The notes under the pieces are model-generated. The model was not told where the DNA came from, did no database searches, and worked only from the letters and a program-made list of their open reading frames with translations. The position numbers and the translations under genes are program-made. Positions 17,394 to 26,817 of a stretch of DNA of 64,000 bases are shown in pieces (position 1 is the stretch's first letter; every line of letters begins with the position of its first letter). The stretch is from JAJTFW01 sp903922455. Lineage in GTDB: Bacteria; Bacteroidota; Bacteroidia; AKYH767-A; OLB10. Where the stretch lies: NCBI GenBank assembly GCA_943329665.2, contig CALQEU020000002.1, forward strand, positions 200,095 to 264,094, read 5' to 3'.

Positions 17394-19639
17394 TTCGTGG
17401 TATCAATTCGAGTTACGGCTAAAATTCCAGGAACCTTTGCCAATTTTTTCATTAATGTTTTAAGATGCTCTGTATCGTGAACAAATAGCATGATGATTCC
17501 TTCAAATAATCCGTCGGTGCTTTCAATATTAATTGAACGCATGTTGATGTTTAATTCAGAAGAGATCACTTTTGAAATATTGCTCACTACACCTCTATCG
17601 TCCATTCCCGTGATTTTAATTCCCACTAGGAATGCAATTTGTTGTTGACCGAACCAGCGTGCTTTTACAATGCGATACGCGTAATTCGACATCAGTTGAA
17701 TGGCGTTCGGGCAATTTGTTCGATGAATATTTATTCCTTCATTGATGGTAATAAATCCAAACACTTCATCACCAGGAATTGGATTACAACAAGGCGATAA
17801 TTTATAATCAATTTTATCAATTCCCTCTCCGATCACAAGCATATCACTATTCCCACGAATCCCTTTTACTAAATCATCGAACTTTTGCTTATCCGTTTGC
17901 TCGGGTACTTTCGTAGTAGCAGCTTCTTTCTTATCAAAGAAATCGCGGAGATTTTTCAGGTCGATCGCTCCAAGACCAATTCGGTGATAGAAATCGGTAA
18001 GGTTGGAGACTTTATAAAATATCAAAAGCTCGTTCACATTATAATGTTTGTTATGCATCTTCAAGCTCTTCAACTTTCGCTCGAAAATTTCCTTTCCATC
18101 TTCCGCTAATTTTCTTCTCTCCTCTTTTAAAGCAGCTTTGATTTTAGACTTTGCCTTTGCTGTAACTACGTTCGACAACCAATCGTCTTTTGGATGTTGT
18201 TTAGACGAAGTTAAAATTTCAATTTGATCACCACTGTTTAACTTACAACTCAGCGGAACGAGTCGGTGATTTATTTTAGCTCCGATGCATTTTTCACCAA
18301 TGTCGGAGTGGATCTCAAATGCAAAATCGAGCGCGGTACTTCCTACTGGCAATGTTTTTATTTCACCTTTTGGAGTAAAAACAAAAATTTCATCAGCAAA
18401 TAAATTCAACTTAAAATCATCAATAAAATCCAGTGCATTCGACTCAGGACTTTCTAGCAATTCACGAATGCGAGAGATCCATTCATCCAATGCGCTCTCT
18501 GTTGTCTTCTCTTTATACTTCCAATGCGCGGCATAACCTTTCTCAGCAATTTCATCCATACGTCGACTACGAATTTGTACTTCCACCCACTTTCCTTCCT
18601 TGCTCATCACCGTAGTATGCAAACTTTCATATCCATTTGCTTTCGGTGTACTGATCCAATCACGAAGGCGATCGGGGTTAGGCGTAAAATGATCGGTAAC
18701 GATGGAATAAACTTTCCAGCAATCGGCTTTCTCTGTATCAAGAGGTGAATCAATGATGATGCGAATAGCAAACAAATCATACACTTCTTCAAAGCTCACT
18801 TCTTGCTTTTTCATCTTGGTCCAAATCGAATTTATGGACTTCGGTCGACCTTTTATCTCGTATTTATATCCTTCCTTATCAAGTTCAGTCTTGATGGGTT
18901 TTGTAAAATCTAGAATAAATTTTTCTCTCTCCTTTTTACTCTCTTGCAATTTAAGTGCAATCGATTTAAAAACTTCGGGCTCGGTATATTTCAGAGAGAG
19001 ATCATCCAATTCCGTTTTGATGGAATAGAGTCCAAGACGATGTGCTAATGGTGCATATAGATACGCTGTTTCAGAAGCGATCTTCAACTGTTTATCCTTG
19101 GGCATCGAACCCAATGTTCTCATGTTATGCAAACGATCGGCGATCTTAATTAAGATCACTCGCACATCGTCACTCAACGTAAGTAACATCTTCCTGAAAT
19201 TCTCTGCTTGCAAAGAAGAAGTGTGATCGAAGACTCCAGAAATTTTCGTTAATCCATCAACGATACCAGCCACCTTCTTATCAAAAAGTTTTTCAATATC
19301 CTCTAATCTGTACTGAGTGTCTTCCACTACATCGTGCAACAAAGCACAGACGATAGAAACTCCACCCAAACCAATTTCTTCTGCCATAATCATGGCTACA
19401 GCTATGGGATGAAAAATATAAGGCTCTCCACTTTTACGGCGCATATCTTTATGCGCTTCGAGCGATAAATCGAAAGCTTTTCGAATCATCTTCCGATCGC
19501 CCTTATCCATATTCGCTTTACAAGCGCGCAAAATCGCCCGATAGCGTTTAAGAATTTCTTTCTTTTCGGCTTCCGGGTCAAGTACTATAGGCTCTTCACT
19601 GGTATCGGCTTTTAGGAGAGGTTGATTCGGCTCTGACAT
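17390..19639 (-). CDS. bifunctional (p)ppGpp synthetase/hydrolase RelA/SpoT
   Basis: 749 residues, full-length long Rel. The HD hydrolase domain (about 45-200) keeps H77, H102-D103 and E106-D107 (LHDVVEDT), so hydrolase activity is expected. The synthetase domain (about 240-380) has a SLHTTV core and EVQIRSRRMDEIAEKGYAAHWKYKE split across it. A TGS domain (about 415-475) starts DEIFVFTPKGEIKTLP. The C-terminal ACT domain (about 675-745) starts GIKITGMDDRGVVSNISKVI. It is the sole Rel enzyme in the window and controls the stringent response. It heads the run rel-fur-STAS-purA. The ATG at 19639 is only 5 nt beyond a promoter box, suggesting a leaderless message. Confidence 0.95.
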   Translation of the reverse strand: MSEPNQPLLKADTSEEPIVLDPEAEKKEILKRYRAILRACKANMDKGDRKMIRKAFDLSLEAHKDMRRKSGEPYIFHPIAVAMIMAEEIGLGGVSIVCALLHDVVEDTQYRLEDIEKLFDKKVAGIVDGLTKISGVFDHTSSLQAENFRKMLLTLSDDVRVILIKIADRLHNMRTLGSMPKDKQLKIASETAYLYAPLAHRLGLYSIKTELDDLSLKYTEPEVFKSIALKLQESKKEREKFILDFTKPIKTELDKEGYKYEIKGRPKSINSIWTKMKKQEVSFEEVYDLFAIRIIIDSPLDTEKADCWKVYSIVTDHFTPNPDRLRDWISTPKANGYESLHTTVMSKEGKWVEVQIRSRRMDEIAEKGYAAHWKYKEKTTESALDEWISRIRELLESPESNALDFIDDFKLNLFADEIFVFTPKGEIKTLPVGSTALDFAFEIHSDIGEKCIGAKINHRLVPLSCKLNSGDQIEILTSSKQHPKDDWLSNVVTAKAKSKIKAALKEERRKLAEDGKEIFERKLKSLKMHNKHYNVNELLIFYKVSNLTDFYHRIGLGAIDLKNLRDFFDKKEAATTKVPEQTDKQKFDDLVKGIRGNSDMLVIGEGIDKIDYKLSPCCNPIPGDEVFGFITINEGINIHRTNCPNAIQLMSNYAYRIVKARWFGQQQIAFLVGIKITGMDDRGVVSNISKVISSELNINMRSINIESTDGLFEGIIMLFVHDTEHLKTLMKKLAKVPGILAVTRIDTTK

Positions 19640-19644
19640 TCATG

Positions 19645-19676
19645 CGAAGGTACGAAAGACTGGAATTTATTCCCAA
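19645..19676 (-). promoter_or_regulatory. promoter of rel, apparently leaderless
   Basis: Minus-strand TACCTTCG (19645-19652), one base off TAnnTTTG, with TTG (19674-19676) 21 bp upstream. The start codon is 5 nt after the box, so transcription should begin at or next to the ATG. Confidence 0.5.
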
Positions 19677-19893
19677 CTCTTCGTAAAAATAGATGTTGGT
19701 TGTTGGCTGCTAGACATTAGATGTTAGACATTGGATGTTGGTCGTGAGGCTTTGCTACCGCAGTTCTGCGGAACAAGTGCTAGTCGCGAGGCTATGCGAC
19801 AACAAATCTGCGAGAGATGTGTTGGATATTATTTATAATCAAATCGCGAATCTTCGCAATTAAATCTAAAGTCTAAAATCTAACAGCTAACCT
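19677..19893. repeat. intergenic repeat-rich segment between dnaN and rel
   Basis: Contains a 14-bp imperfect tandem repeat (19711-19724 and 19725-19738, 13 of 14 identical), two copies of a 15-bp word (19741-19755 and 19783-19797, 13 of 15), and a perfect 6-bp inverted repeat CCGCAG-TT-CTGCGG (19758-19771). No open frame of note. It resembles decayed dispersed intergenic elements. Confidence 0.65.
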
Positions 19894-21015
19894 CTAGTTC
19901 ACCATCACCGGCATCACCAACATTAGTAAATCCTCATTGGGATCTGACTCTGCTTTGGGTGAAGAAAGTAATCCAGCGCGGTTAGGAAGAGATAGTTCTA
20001 ACAACACATTACCAGAATCAATATTGCTAAGCATATCCTGAATAAAACGAGCGTTGAAAGCAATTTCAATGTCTTTTCCCTCGTAACTACAACTCAAACG
20101 CTCATCAGCATCATTTCCATAATCTACATCTTCTGCAGAAATTTCCACTTGGCTACCTGCAATGCGGAATTTTACTTGATGTGTAGTTTTGTTAGAGAAG
20201 ATACTCACACGACGAATTGCATTTAAAAAACTCAAGCGATCAACTTCCATCTTATTTGGATTATCCAATGGAATAACGGCTTCATAATTTGGATAACGAC
20301 CATCAATCAAACGACAAATCAAACTCACATTATCAAAAGTGAAAAATGCATTAGCTTCATTATAATCGATTTTTACTTGTGTAGTAGTTCCTACCATGGA
20401 AGCTTTCAAAAGTGCTAATGGTTTTTTAGGCATGATAAACGAACTCTCTTTTGAAGAACGAATATCATTACGACGATAACGCACTAAACGATGTGCATCT
20501 GTTGCTACAAATATGGAACCTTCTTTACTAAACTGACAAAATACACCTGTCATCACAGGGCGCAACTCATCGTTTCCAGTAGCAAACAAAGTATGATTGA
20601 TTGCAGCTAATAAAACATCAGACGGCATCTCTATAGTATTTGGCTTATCGATAGCTGGAAGTTTTGGAAAATCTTCACCATTCAATCCGCTCAACTTATA
20701 CTTTCCTTTATCGGAACTGATTTCAATATGAAATGTATCTTTTTGAATTTTGAAATTCAGTGGTTCTGCACCAAATGTTTTCAATGTATCCAATAAAATT
20801 TTAGCAGGCACTGCTACTTTTCCACTTTCCTTGCTTTGCACAGAGATAATGGTAGTCATGGTAGTTTCTAAATCAGAAGCCGATGCTTTCAGGCTATCCG
20901 GACTTAATTCGAAAAGAAAATTCTCAAGGATAGGCAATGGAGTGCTGTTTTGAAGAGCCCCACTAATGAGCTGCAATTGCTTCAATAAGGTATCAGCGTT
21001 TACTATAAATTTCAT
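19894..21015 (-). CDS. dnaN: DNA polymerase III subunit beta (sliding clamp)
   Basis: 373 residues with the three-fold beta-clamp architecture, from MKFIVNADTLLKQLQLISGAL at the N-terminus to the conserved C-terminal LLMLVMPVMVN peptide (equivalent of the MPMRL end). It forms the ring that tethers DNA polymerase to DNA. Here it is not beside dnaA; it follows DUF4340 and the gld genes, 115 bp downstream. A -7 box TATATTTG (minus strand, 21058-21065) lies about 40 nt upstream of the ATG, without a clear -33 element. Confidence 0.96.
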   Translation of the reverse strand: MKFIVNADTLLKQLQLISGALQNSTPLPILENFLFELSPDSLKASASDLETTMTTIISVQSKESGKVAVPAKILLDTLKTFGAEPLNFKIQKDTFHIEISSDKGKYKLSGLNGEDFPKLPAIDKPNTIEMPSDVLLAAINHTLFATGNDELRPVMTGVFCQFSKEGSIFVATDAHRLVRYRRNDIRSSKESSFIMPKKPLALLKASMVGTTTQVKIDYNEANAFFTFDNVSLICRLIDGRYPNYEAVIPLDNPNKMEVDRLSFLNAIRRVSIFSNKTTHQVKFRIAGSQVEISAEDVDYGNDADERLSCSYEGKDIEIAFNARFIQDMLSNIDSGNVLLELSLPNRAGLLSSPKAESDPNEDLLMLVMPVMVN

Positions 21016-21130
21016 AGGAATATTCTATCTTAAACTCCTTTAACGCAAAGGAATGAACAAATATAGTTGATGCAGCCGTTCTACATGGCTACAACACTAC
21101 TCACTTTATTAACAAAAAGCAAAAAAATTG

Positions 21131-22180
21131 CTATTCAAAACGTTGCTGAGCTGGAACTACATCTTTTCCAGGTAAAAAATTGCGTGGATCTTTCAATATT
21201 CTATCAAAATGGAAATATTGACAAACCAGCAAAGAGGTATCATCAGACATAACAGCATAAAACTTATCCAAATCAAACGGTAAATCTTCGCCTTCATGAT
21301 CTATTTGCAATCGAGAACCGGGTGTTACTGGCTTTCGGAAACAAGCTAAACTTTTCTCCCCGCCATTGTCCATTTTTACCTTCACAATGCCAAATGGCCC
21401 TACTTTAAAAATAGAGTCTTTTGAAGCCTGCTTAATATCATTATCAATTCTTTCAAAATAAGTTTCTGAAAACGCGCTCAAGAATGTTCTTACCTTATTG
21501 ATATCCAATGGACTAATAGGTTGACCATCGATTAATTTTTTCACGATGTAAGTGGTGTCTGCCAACCGCGCTAAATTAAAAGCCCTAATGGGCCGAGCTC
21601 TGTCGTTTATTTCCACATCAACTATACGACGGGGATCAAAGCGAAAAATTGACTTATCTCTCCACTCAGGTTCAGAAGCAAAATACCGGGTAGAAAGAAA
21701 TCCATTAAAGCCAGGAATAAAAGTGATGAAGGGAACAGAACTACCTTCCAAGTACATAAATGTACCTAAATTATCCATGGTAGGATGGCCTACATAATAG
21801 GTTTTAATATTCTCCCCTTTGGAATAGATTTCAATCTTCACTGATTTTGAAGCCATCAACTTCATGGTGTTATTATAAAGATTTTTTCCTACTGGACTAC
21901 GTACTTCCACATTCTTAATGGTAGCTAAAAGATTTTGAACTCCATCTTCACGAGCCAAAAATTTACCGTTTACCATCCAACGATTAGGCGCTTCACGTAC
22001 TAAAGTTACTGCTCGTCCTTCTTTATCTGCTAAAAAAATCTTATCAATACTGCTTGTATCTGTAACAGCAAAATCTCTCAGCTCTCCTTTGATGGATTTA
22101 TTAGATTCAACATACCAGAGTCCGCAGGCAACGACGGCCAACAACACAAACACGATCAATACTGTTTTATTTTTTTTCAT
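21131..22180 (-). CDS. DUF4340 membrane-anchored protein
   Basis: 349 residues. One N-terminal transmembrane anchor (VLIVFVLLAVVACGLWYVES), then a large extracytoplasmic domain with the EAPNRWMVNGKF and YVGHPTMDNLGTFMYLEG patterns of DUF4340. It sits 4 bp after gldG in the gldF-gldG run. In many bacteria DUF4340 proteins accompany ABC transporters of the Gld/Nos type, so a role as accessory subunit of the GldFG complex is a reasonable inference. Confidence 0.88.
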   Translation of the reverse strand: MKKNKTVLIVFVLLAVVACGLWYVESNKSIKGELRDFAVTDTSSIDKIFLADKEGRAVTLVREAPNRWMVNGKFLAREDGVQNLLATIKNVEVRSPVGKNLYNNTMKLMASKSVKIEIYSKGENIKTYYVGHPTMDNLGTFMYLEGSSVPFITFIPGFNGFLSTRYFASEPEWRDKSIFRFDPRRIVDVEINDRARPIRAFNLARLADTTYIVKKLIDGQPISPLDINKVRTFLSAFSETYFERIDNDIKQASKDSIFKVGPFGIVKVKMDNGGEKSLACFRKPVTPGSRLQIDHEGEDLPFDLDKFYAVMSDDTSLLVCQYFHFDRILKDPRNFLPGKDVVPAQQRFE

Positions 22181-22184
22181 AGAA

Positions 22185-23897
22185 CTAAGTATAACGACGC
22201 AAACGCAAATAAAATTTTATCAATCCGAAAACAATTAAAAGGATAATTGGCAAAGTTACATTGAACCACTTTAACAAAGCAGTATCTGCTTCCAATACTG
22301 CTGGATCGATCATTCTCAAACGAAATTCTTTACTTCGCACTGACATCAATCCTGAATCATCACAGAAATAATCCAAGATATTTAAAAAGAAAGATTTATT
22401 GCCATACGTTGTATTTGTATAGCGATCGAATCCAAGTGCTACCGGAGCCCCTTTCACAATATCATTTCGAATGAGATCTCCATCAGAAATAACAATTACT
22501 TTTGTTTGAACACTAGAATCTATAAAGTCAATTTCCTTATTTTCAGCTATTGTGGGTGGTATCCGATTTTTATACAATGATGTAAAACTTCCTTCCATCA
22601 ACACAGCCACGGGAACATCCTTTTGAGGGAACATTTTTGGATCAGGTTTAAACTGCATAATACCTAAGCTCACTCGCACAGGTGCAGGTAAAATCCGACT
22701 ATATTGAGAGGTAGTTAAGAGTACGGTATGTTTAATTCCTACAGCATCGATGGGATCAATACTTGAAACGAACTGCCCTTTTATTGAATTCAAATTATTA
22801 ACGATAGGATGTTTTGAAGTAGGATTCATCAGCGGAAAAAAGTACCATGGTAATAATTGTTGCTTAGGCTGAGAGCCCACCATGCCGGTTACCACTGGAA
22901 TTAGAGAAGAAAGCAAATCCTGCAGTAAATCATAATTCACACGAGCTCCATAACGAAACAACATATCATCCAATTTTAAGTCGCGTGCAGGTGCTAAAAT
23001 TTCACCACGTCTTTCCAAACTATCCATGGATGCTTGAATGGGATCGAGTAAAAAAATTAACTTTCCACCATGCATTACATATTGGTCAATCACAAACTTA
23101 TCCTTTTCGTTAAAAGCGCTATCGGGCTTTGCTATTACCACCGCTTGATAATCTTTCAACGCATTTAACCTTCCATCTATTCGAACTCTTTTCAATTCAT
23201 AAGACGTCTTTAGTGCGGTAGCAATATCATTAACATTTGTTGTATCTAATTCGCCGTGCCCTTCTAAAAATGCTATAGTTGGACGCATTGGATCCGTTAC
23301 TTTCCGAATCACATTACAAATTTCGTATTCCAGATTTTGAATAGAGTTATTTAAAATCAGCTCGGGCGGAAAACCATTTTGATTCTTTAACAACGTAATA
23401 CTCATCTCCACATTCGCATAACTCACCAAGGCGCCGGGGAAAATATAAGTACGCTTCACGCCTTCATTCGTTCTTTCCTCAACGGTGGTTGGTTGAATTC
23501 CTTTTTGATAAAGTTGTGCATAAAATTTATTCCGTTCCTTTTCATCGGGATTGGCAGATGGATCAATAAATTCAAACTGGAGGTTACCATTCGAATAAAT
23601 ACTCAGCTCATCTAAAATTTCACGGGTACTTTGCTGCAAACGAGAAAATCCAGGAGAGAAATCACCTTCCAAATAAACTCGAATGTAAACAACATCTTTA
23701 AGTTGTGATACTAGCTTTTTACTATTATCCGACAACGTAAAACGATTATCATCGGTTAAATCTATTCGAGTAAAAACGAAAGAAGAAACAATATTCGTCA
23801 ACACAATGATCCCTAACAGCAAGATCAATTGCATGATGGCTTGACCTTTCGGACTTTTTCTTTTCTTAGACTCCATTTCTGACTTTTCCATCACCAT
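22185..23897 (-). CDS. gldG: gliding motility-associated ABC transporter substrate-binding protein GldG
   Basis: 570 residues. An N-terminal transmembrane helix (IMQLILLLGIIVLTNIVSSF), a large periplasmic ABC_transp_aux domain starting RIDLTDDNRFTLSDNSKKL, including PTIAFLEGHGEL and KLIFLLDPI, and a C-terminal transmembrane helix (LPIILLIVFGLIKFYLRL). With GldF and the ATPase GldA (not in the window) it is needed for gliding in Flavobacterium johnsoniae. It overlaps gldF by 7 bp, so the two are translationally coupled. Confidence 0.94.
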   Translation of the reverse strand: MVMEKSEMESKKRKSPKGQAIMQLILLLGIIVLTNIVSSFVFTRIDLTDDNRFTLSDNSKKLVSQLKDVVYIRVYLEGDFSPGFSRLQQSTREILDELSIYSNGNLQFEFIDPSANPDEKERNKFYAQLYQKGIQPTTVEERTNEGVKRTYIFPGALVSYANVEMSITLLKNQNGFPPELILNNSIQNLEYEICNVIRKVTDPMRPTIAFLEGHGELDTTNVNDIATALKTSYELKRVRIDGRLNALKDYQAVVIAKPDSAFNEKDKFVIDQYVMHGGKLIFLLDPIQASMDSLERRGEILAPARDLKLDDMLFRYGARVNYDLLQDLLSSLIPVVTGMVGSQPKQQLLPWYFFPLMNPTSKHPIVNNLNSIKGQFVSSIDPIDAVGIKHTVLLTTSQYSRILPAPVRVSLGIMQFKPDPKMFPQKDVPVAVLMEGSFTSLYKNRIPPTIAENKEIDFIDSSVQTKVIVISDGDLIRNDIVKGAPVALGFDRYTNTTYGNKSFFLNILDYFCDDSGLMSVRSKEFRLRMIDPAVLEADTALLKWFNVTLPIILLIVFGLIKFYLRLRRYT

Positions 23898-24625
23898 TTT
23901 CTACTTTCTATAACCATTCTTGTCAAGAAAAGAAAACAAAGAATTGCCGAAAAAAAGAAAACTAAATCTCTTGTATCGATCACTCCTCTACTCAAACTCA
24001 AATAATGAGCATTAAAGCTTAGACCAAAAACTAGAGTGGATGCTTTCCCGATTCCAAAAATGGCGGAAATCGATTCAAACCCTTTCAAACAAATCAAACA
24101 AAGAAAAAAACCAATAATAAAAGCGACCACTTGATTATCGGCCAACGAGGATGAAAAAATTCCAATGGCTACGAAACTTGCCCCGAGCAACAACAATCCA
24201 ATATACGAACCTAAGATGGCTCCTGAATCAACATTTCCAACAGGCAAACTAATTTCATGAATCGTAAAATAGTAAACAAGAGTTGGCAGTAAAGAAAACA
24301 AAACGAGTATTACACCAGCAAAAAACTTGGCACTCACCAATTGCATTTCTGTCAATGGTCGAGTTAGTAAAAGTTCAATTGTCCCAGACTTCTTCTCTTC
24401 AGAAAAAAGCCGCATGGTAATCGCAGGAATCAGCAATAAATACATCCAGGGTGTAATTACAAATAGCGAATCTAAATTCGCATAACCCGCACTTAAAATA
24501 TTAAAGGATGAATCAGGGAATATCCACAGAAACAAACCCATTGTTAGAAGGAAGACAACGAGAACAATATACCCAATGAGGGAGTTCAAGAAGCTGTTAA
24601 TTTCCTTGAGGATCAGGGAAAACAT
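23891..24625 (-). CDS. gldF: gliding motility-associated ABC transporter permease GldF
   Basis: 244 residues, about six transmembrane helices, starting MFSLILKEINSFLNSLIGYI as in other GldF proteins. The cytoplasmic segment MRLFSEEKKSGTIELLLTRPL is the ABC-2 permease coupling motif. An ATG three codons upstream (24634) lies inside the -7 box, so 24625 is chosen; it is 6 nt from the box, implying a leaderless transcript. First gene of the gldF-gldG-DUF4340 run. Confidence 0.93.
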   Translation of the reverse strand: MFSLILKEINSFLNSLIGYIVLVVFLLTMGLFLWIFPDSSFNILSAGYANLDSLFVITPWMYLLLIPAITMRLFSEEKKSGTIELLLTRPLTEMQLVSAKFFAGVILVLFSLLPTLVYYFTIHEISLPVGNVDSGAILGSYIGLLLLGASFVAIGIFSSSLADNQVVAFIIGFFLCLICLKGFESISAIFGIGKASTLVFGLSFNAHYLSLSRGVIDTRDLVFFFSAILCFLFLTRMVIESRKW

Positions 24626-24631
24626 AGGGGG

Positions 24632-24660
24632 CAAAAGTAATCGATTTCATTTAAGAACAA
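24632..24660 (-). promoter_or_regulatory. promoter of gldF, apparently leaderless
   Basis: Minus-strand TACTTTTG (24632-24639) with TTG (24658-24660) 18 bp upstream. The ATG at 24625 follows after 6 nt. The start-to-start space to the plus-strand glycosyltransferase is divergent and holds both promoters. Confidence 0.65.
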
Positions 24661-24755
24661 GAGATTCATTTTTCCATATTTTAAAAAAACAATTCAAATT
24701 CAGCTTAAAATAAAATGATATTACGAGAATATTTTATTTCCCAAGAGCTAACGCT

Positions 24756-24763
24756 TACTTTTG
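24756..24763 (+). promoter_or_regulatory. -7 box of the polysaccharide locus
   Basis: TACTTTTG lies 4 nt before the GTG start at 24768. No clear TTG is found at -33. The same CTTACTTTTG word precedes the Wza-like gene (25984-25993). Confidence 0.45.
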
Positions 24764-24767
24764 AAGA

Positions 24768-25955
24768 GTGACCAAAGTACTACAAATCGTTAACAGACTG
24801 AATTTAGGAGGTATAACCTATAATGCAGCTACCATTACCGCTCATTTACGACCTGAATTTGAGACCATGATTGTGGCTGGGATGAAGGATGCGAGCGAAG
24901 AAAGTTCTGAATTTATGGTTTTAAAATTAGGACTTGAGCCTATTTATCTCCCGGATATGCACCGGGAGATAAATTTACGTTCTGATTACAAGGCTTATAA
25001 GCATTTATTAAAAATTATCCGTGAATTTAAACCTGATGTAGTTCATACACATGCGGCGAAGGCTGGACTTATTGGCCGTCTCGCTGCGAAAAGAGCTGGA
25101 GTAAAAGTTATAGTTCATACATTTCATGGACATGTTTTTCACAGTTATTTTGGAAAATTTAAAACTTCCTTTTTTATAAATCTTGAACGCGGTTTAGCTT
25201 ATATCAGCAGTGCGATAATTGCTATCAGTGAAAATCAAAAAAAAGAGCTTTGCGAAACCTATAAAATTAGCTCGTGTGAAAAGATTCATTTGGTTGAATT
25301 AGGTTATGATTTATTGCCTTTTCAAGAAAACCAAGATGTTAAAAGAGCACAGTTTAGAGAACAATATTCCATTCAATCCCACCAAATTGCGATCGGAATA
25401 ATAGGTCGACTAGTACCTATAAAAAACTTAAAATTATTTATAGAGGCATTTTCCATTACCCATCAAAAATTTGAAGAGAAAACCAAAGCATTCATTATTG
25501 GCGATGGAGAACAAATGGCTGAATTGCAAATATTTTGCAAAGCATTAGCCTTATCAATTTCAACACCAGAGAACGTAAATTTAGACGCTCCCTTAGTCTT
25601 TACTTCTTGGATTCATGAGATAGACGTTGCCATGAATGGTATTGACATATTGGCAATCAGCTCATTAAACGAAGGGACGCCTGCCAGTTTAATAGAAGCA
25701 CAGGCTGCTGGAAAGCCTATAGTAGCTACTAATGTTGGAGGAATTTCAAATATAGTTTTAGAAGGCGAAACGGCTTTGTTAGTCGAAAGTGGTGATGAAA
25801 TAGCCTTTTCAAATGCATTAAATCAACTTATTTACGACGAAAAATTGAGGAATAAAATGAGCAACTTAGGACCTTCACACGTACTCACTCGATTTCATGA
25901 AAAACGACTATGTAAAGATATCTCTGAATTATACGCTAAACTTTTGAAGATTTAG
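24768..25955 (+). CDS. GT4-family glycosyltransferase
   Basis: 395 residues with GTG start. GT-B fold: the N-terminal acceptor domain opens VLQIVNRLNLGGITYNAATIT and has DVVHTHAAKAGLIGRLAAK and HTFHGHVFHSYF; the C-terminal nucleotide-sugar domain has IGIIGRLVPIKN and the EX7E-type EGTPASLIEAQAAGKPIVATNVGG. It transfers a sugar from a nucleotide donor to a lipid-linked glycan, presumably in the cytoplasm. It opens the plus-strand polysaccharide locus, divergent from gldF. Donor and acceptor sugars cannot be named. Confidence 0.92.
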   Translation: MTKVLQIVNRLNLGGITYNAATITAHLRPEFETMIVAGMKDASEESSEFMVLKLGLEPIYLPDMHREINLRSDYKAYKHLLKIIREFKPDVVHTHAAKAGLIGRLAAKRAGVKVIVHTFHGHVFHSYFGKFKTSFFINLERGLAYISSAIIAISENQKKELCETYKISSCEKIHLVELGYDLLPFQENQDVKRAQFREQYSIQSHQIAIGIIGRLVPIKNLKLFIEAFSITHQKFEEKTKAFIIGDGEQMAELQIFCKALALSISTPENVNLDAPLVFTSWIHEIDVAMNGIDILAISSLNEGTPASLIEAQAAGKPIVATNVGGISNIVLEGETALLVESGDEIAFSNALNQLIYDEKLRNKMSNLGPSHVLTRFHEKRLCKDISELYAKLLKI

Positions 25956-26020
25956 TACTTCGCACATTTAGCGATAAAAAATACTTACTTTTGCAACCAA
26001 TCAAAATGAACCTTGATTTT

Positions 26021-26800
26021 ATGAAAAAGCTAATACCAGCAATATCTATTCTATTTATTATCAGTTCTTGCCAAATTAATCCGAGTGTCATGTTCAAGGT
26101 TCCAAAGAACTATGAATATTCAAATGACCAAACCATTGGCAATATAGAATACCGGATCACTCCCAATGACATTCTTGGATTTAGTGTTTATACTAACGAT
26201 GGTTTTAAGTTAATTGATATGACCACTTCAGCCTCTTCTATAACAGGTGGCATTCAAAGCGTAAGCGGCCAAGGAAATTCACAAACACAATTTTTAGTGG
26301 AACCCGATGGCCAAATTAAACTTCCAATTGTTGGGAAAATTAAAATTTCTGGTCTTACGGTAAGAGAAGCTGAAAAATCATTAGAACAAGAATACGCTAC
26401 TTTTTACAACAAGCCATTTGTGATGATTAAAGTCTTAAACAGAAGGGTGATGGTCTTCCCAGGAACTGGTGGAACAGGCAGAACCGTAAATCTTGATAAT
26501 GAGAATATGAATTTAATTGAAGCCTTAGCCTTAGCTGGTGGATTAACGAATACAGGAAAATCATATAAGATCAAATTAATTCGAGGTGATTTAAGAAATC
26601 CAAAAGTCATGTTGATTGACTTATCAACGATTGAAGGAATGAGTCAGAGTAATCTCTTGCTTCAATCTAATGATATTATTTATGTGGAACCAGTTCCAAG
26701 AGTTTCACAAGAATTACTTTCGCAACTCGCCCCTATTATAGGAATCATTACCAGTTTAGCATTAGTATATCAAATTGCTGATGGTTTTAGAAATCCTTAA
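26021..26800 (+). CDS. polysaccharide export lipoprotein (Wza/BexD type)
   Basis: 259 residues with a lipoprotein signal (MKKLIPAISILFIISSCQ, Cys17). The Poly_export domain starts around YRITPNDILGFSVYTNDG and continues through KLPIVGKIKISGLTVREAE, followed by one SLBB domain (RTVNLDNENMNLIEALALAG). A hydrophobic segment (LAPIIGIITSLALVYQIA) closes the protein. Homologues form the outer-membrane export channel. The frame runs back to a TTG at 25991, but that overlaps a -7 box (25986-25993); ATG at 26006 is also possible, but 26021 gives the best lipoprotein signal. Seventeen bp separate it from the kinase gene. Confidence 0.9.
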   Translation: MKKLIPAISILFIISSCQINPSVMFKVPKNYEYSNDQTIGNIEYRITPNDILGFSVYTNDGFKLIDMTTSASSITGGIQSVSGQGNSQTQFLVEPDGQIKLPIVGKIKISGLTVREAEKSLEQEYATFYNKPFVMIKVLNRRVMVFPGTGGTGRTVNLDNENMNLIEALALAGGLTNTGKSYKIKLIRGDLRNPKVMLIDLSTIEGMSQSNLLLQSNDIIYVEPVPRVSQELLSQLAPIIGIITSLALVYQIADGFRNP

Positions 26801-26817
26801 GGAGTTAGTAGAAAATA

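Noticed and set aside
25991..26020. TTG start for the Wza-like lipoprotein
   Set aside because: It overlaps the -7 box; the lipoprotein signal begins at 26021.
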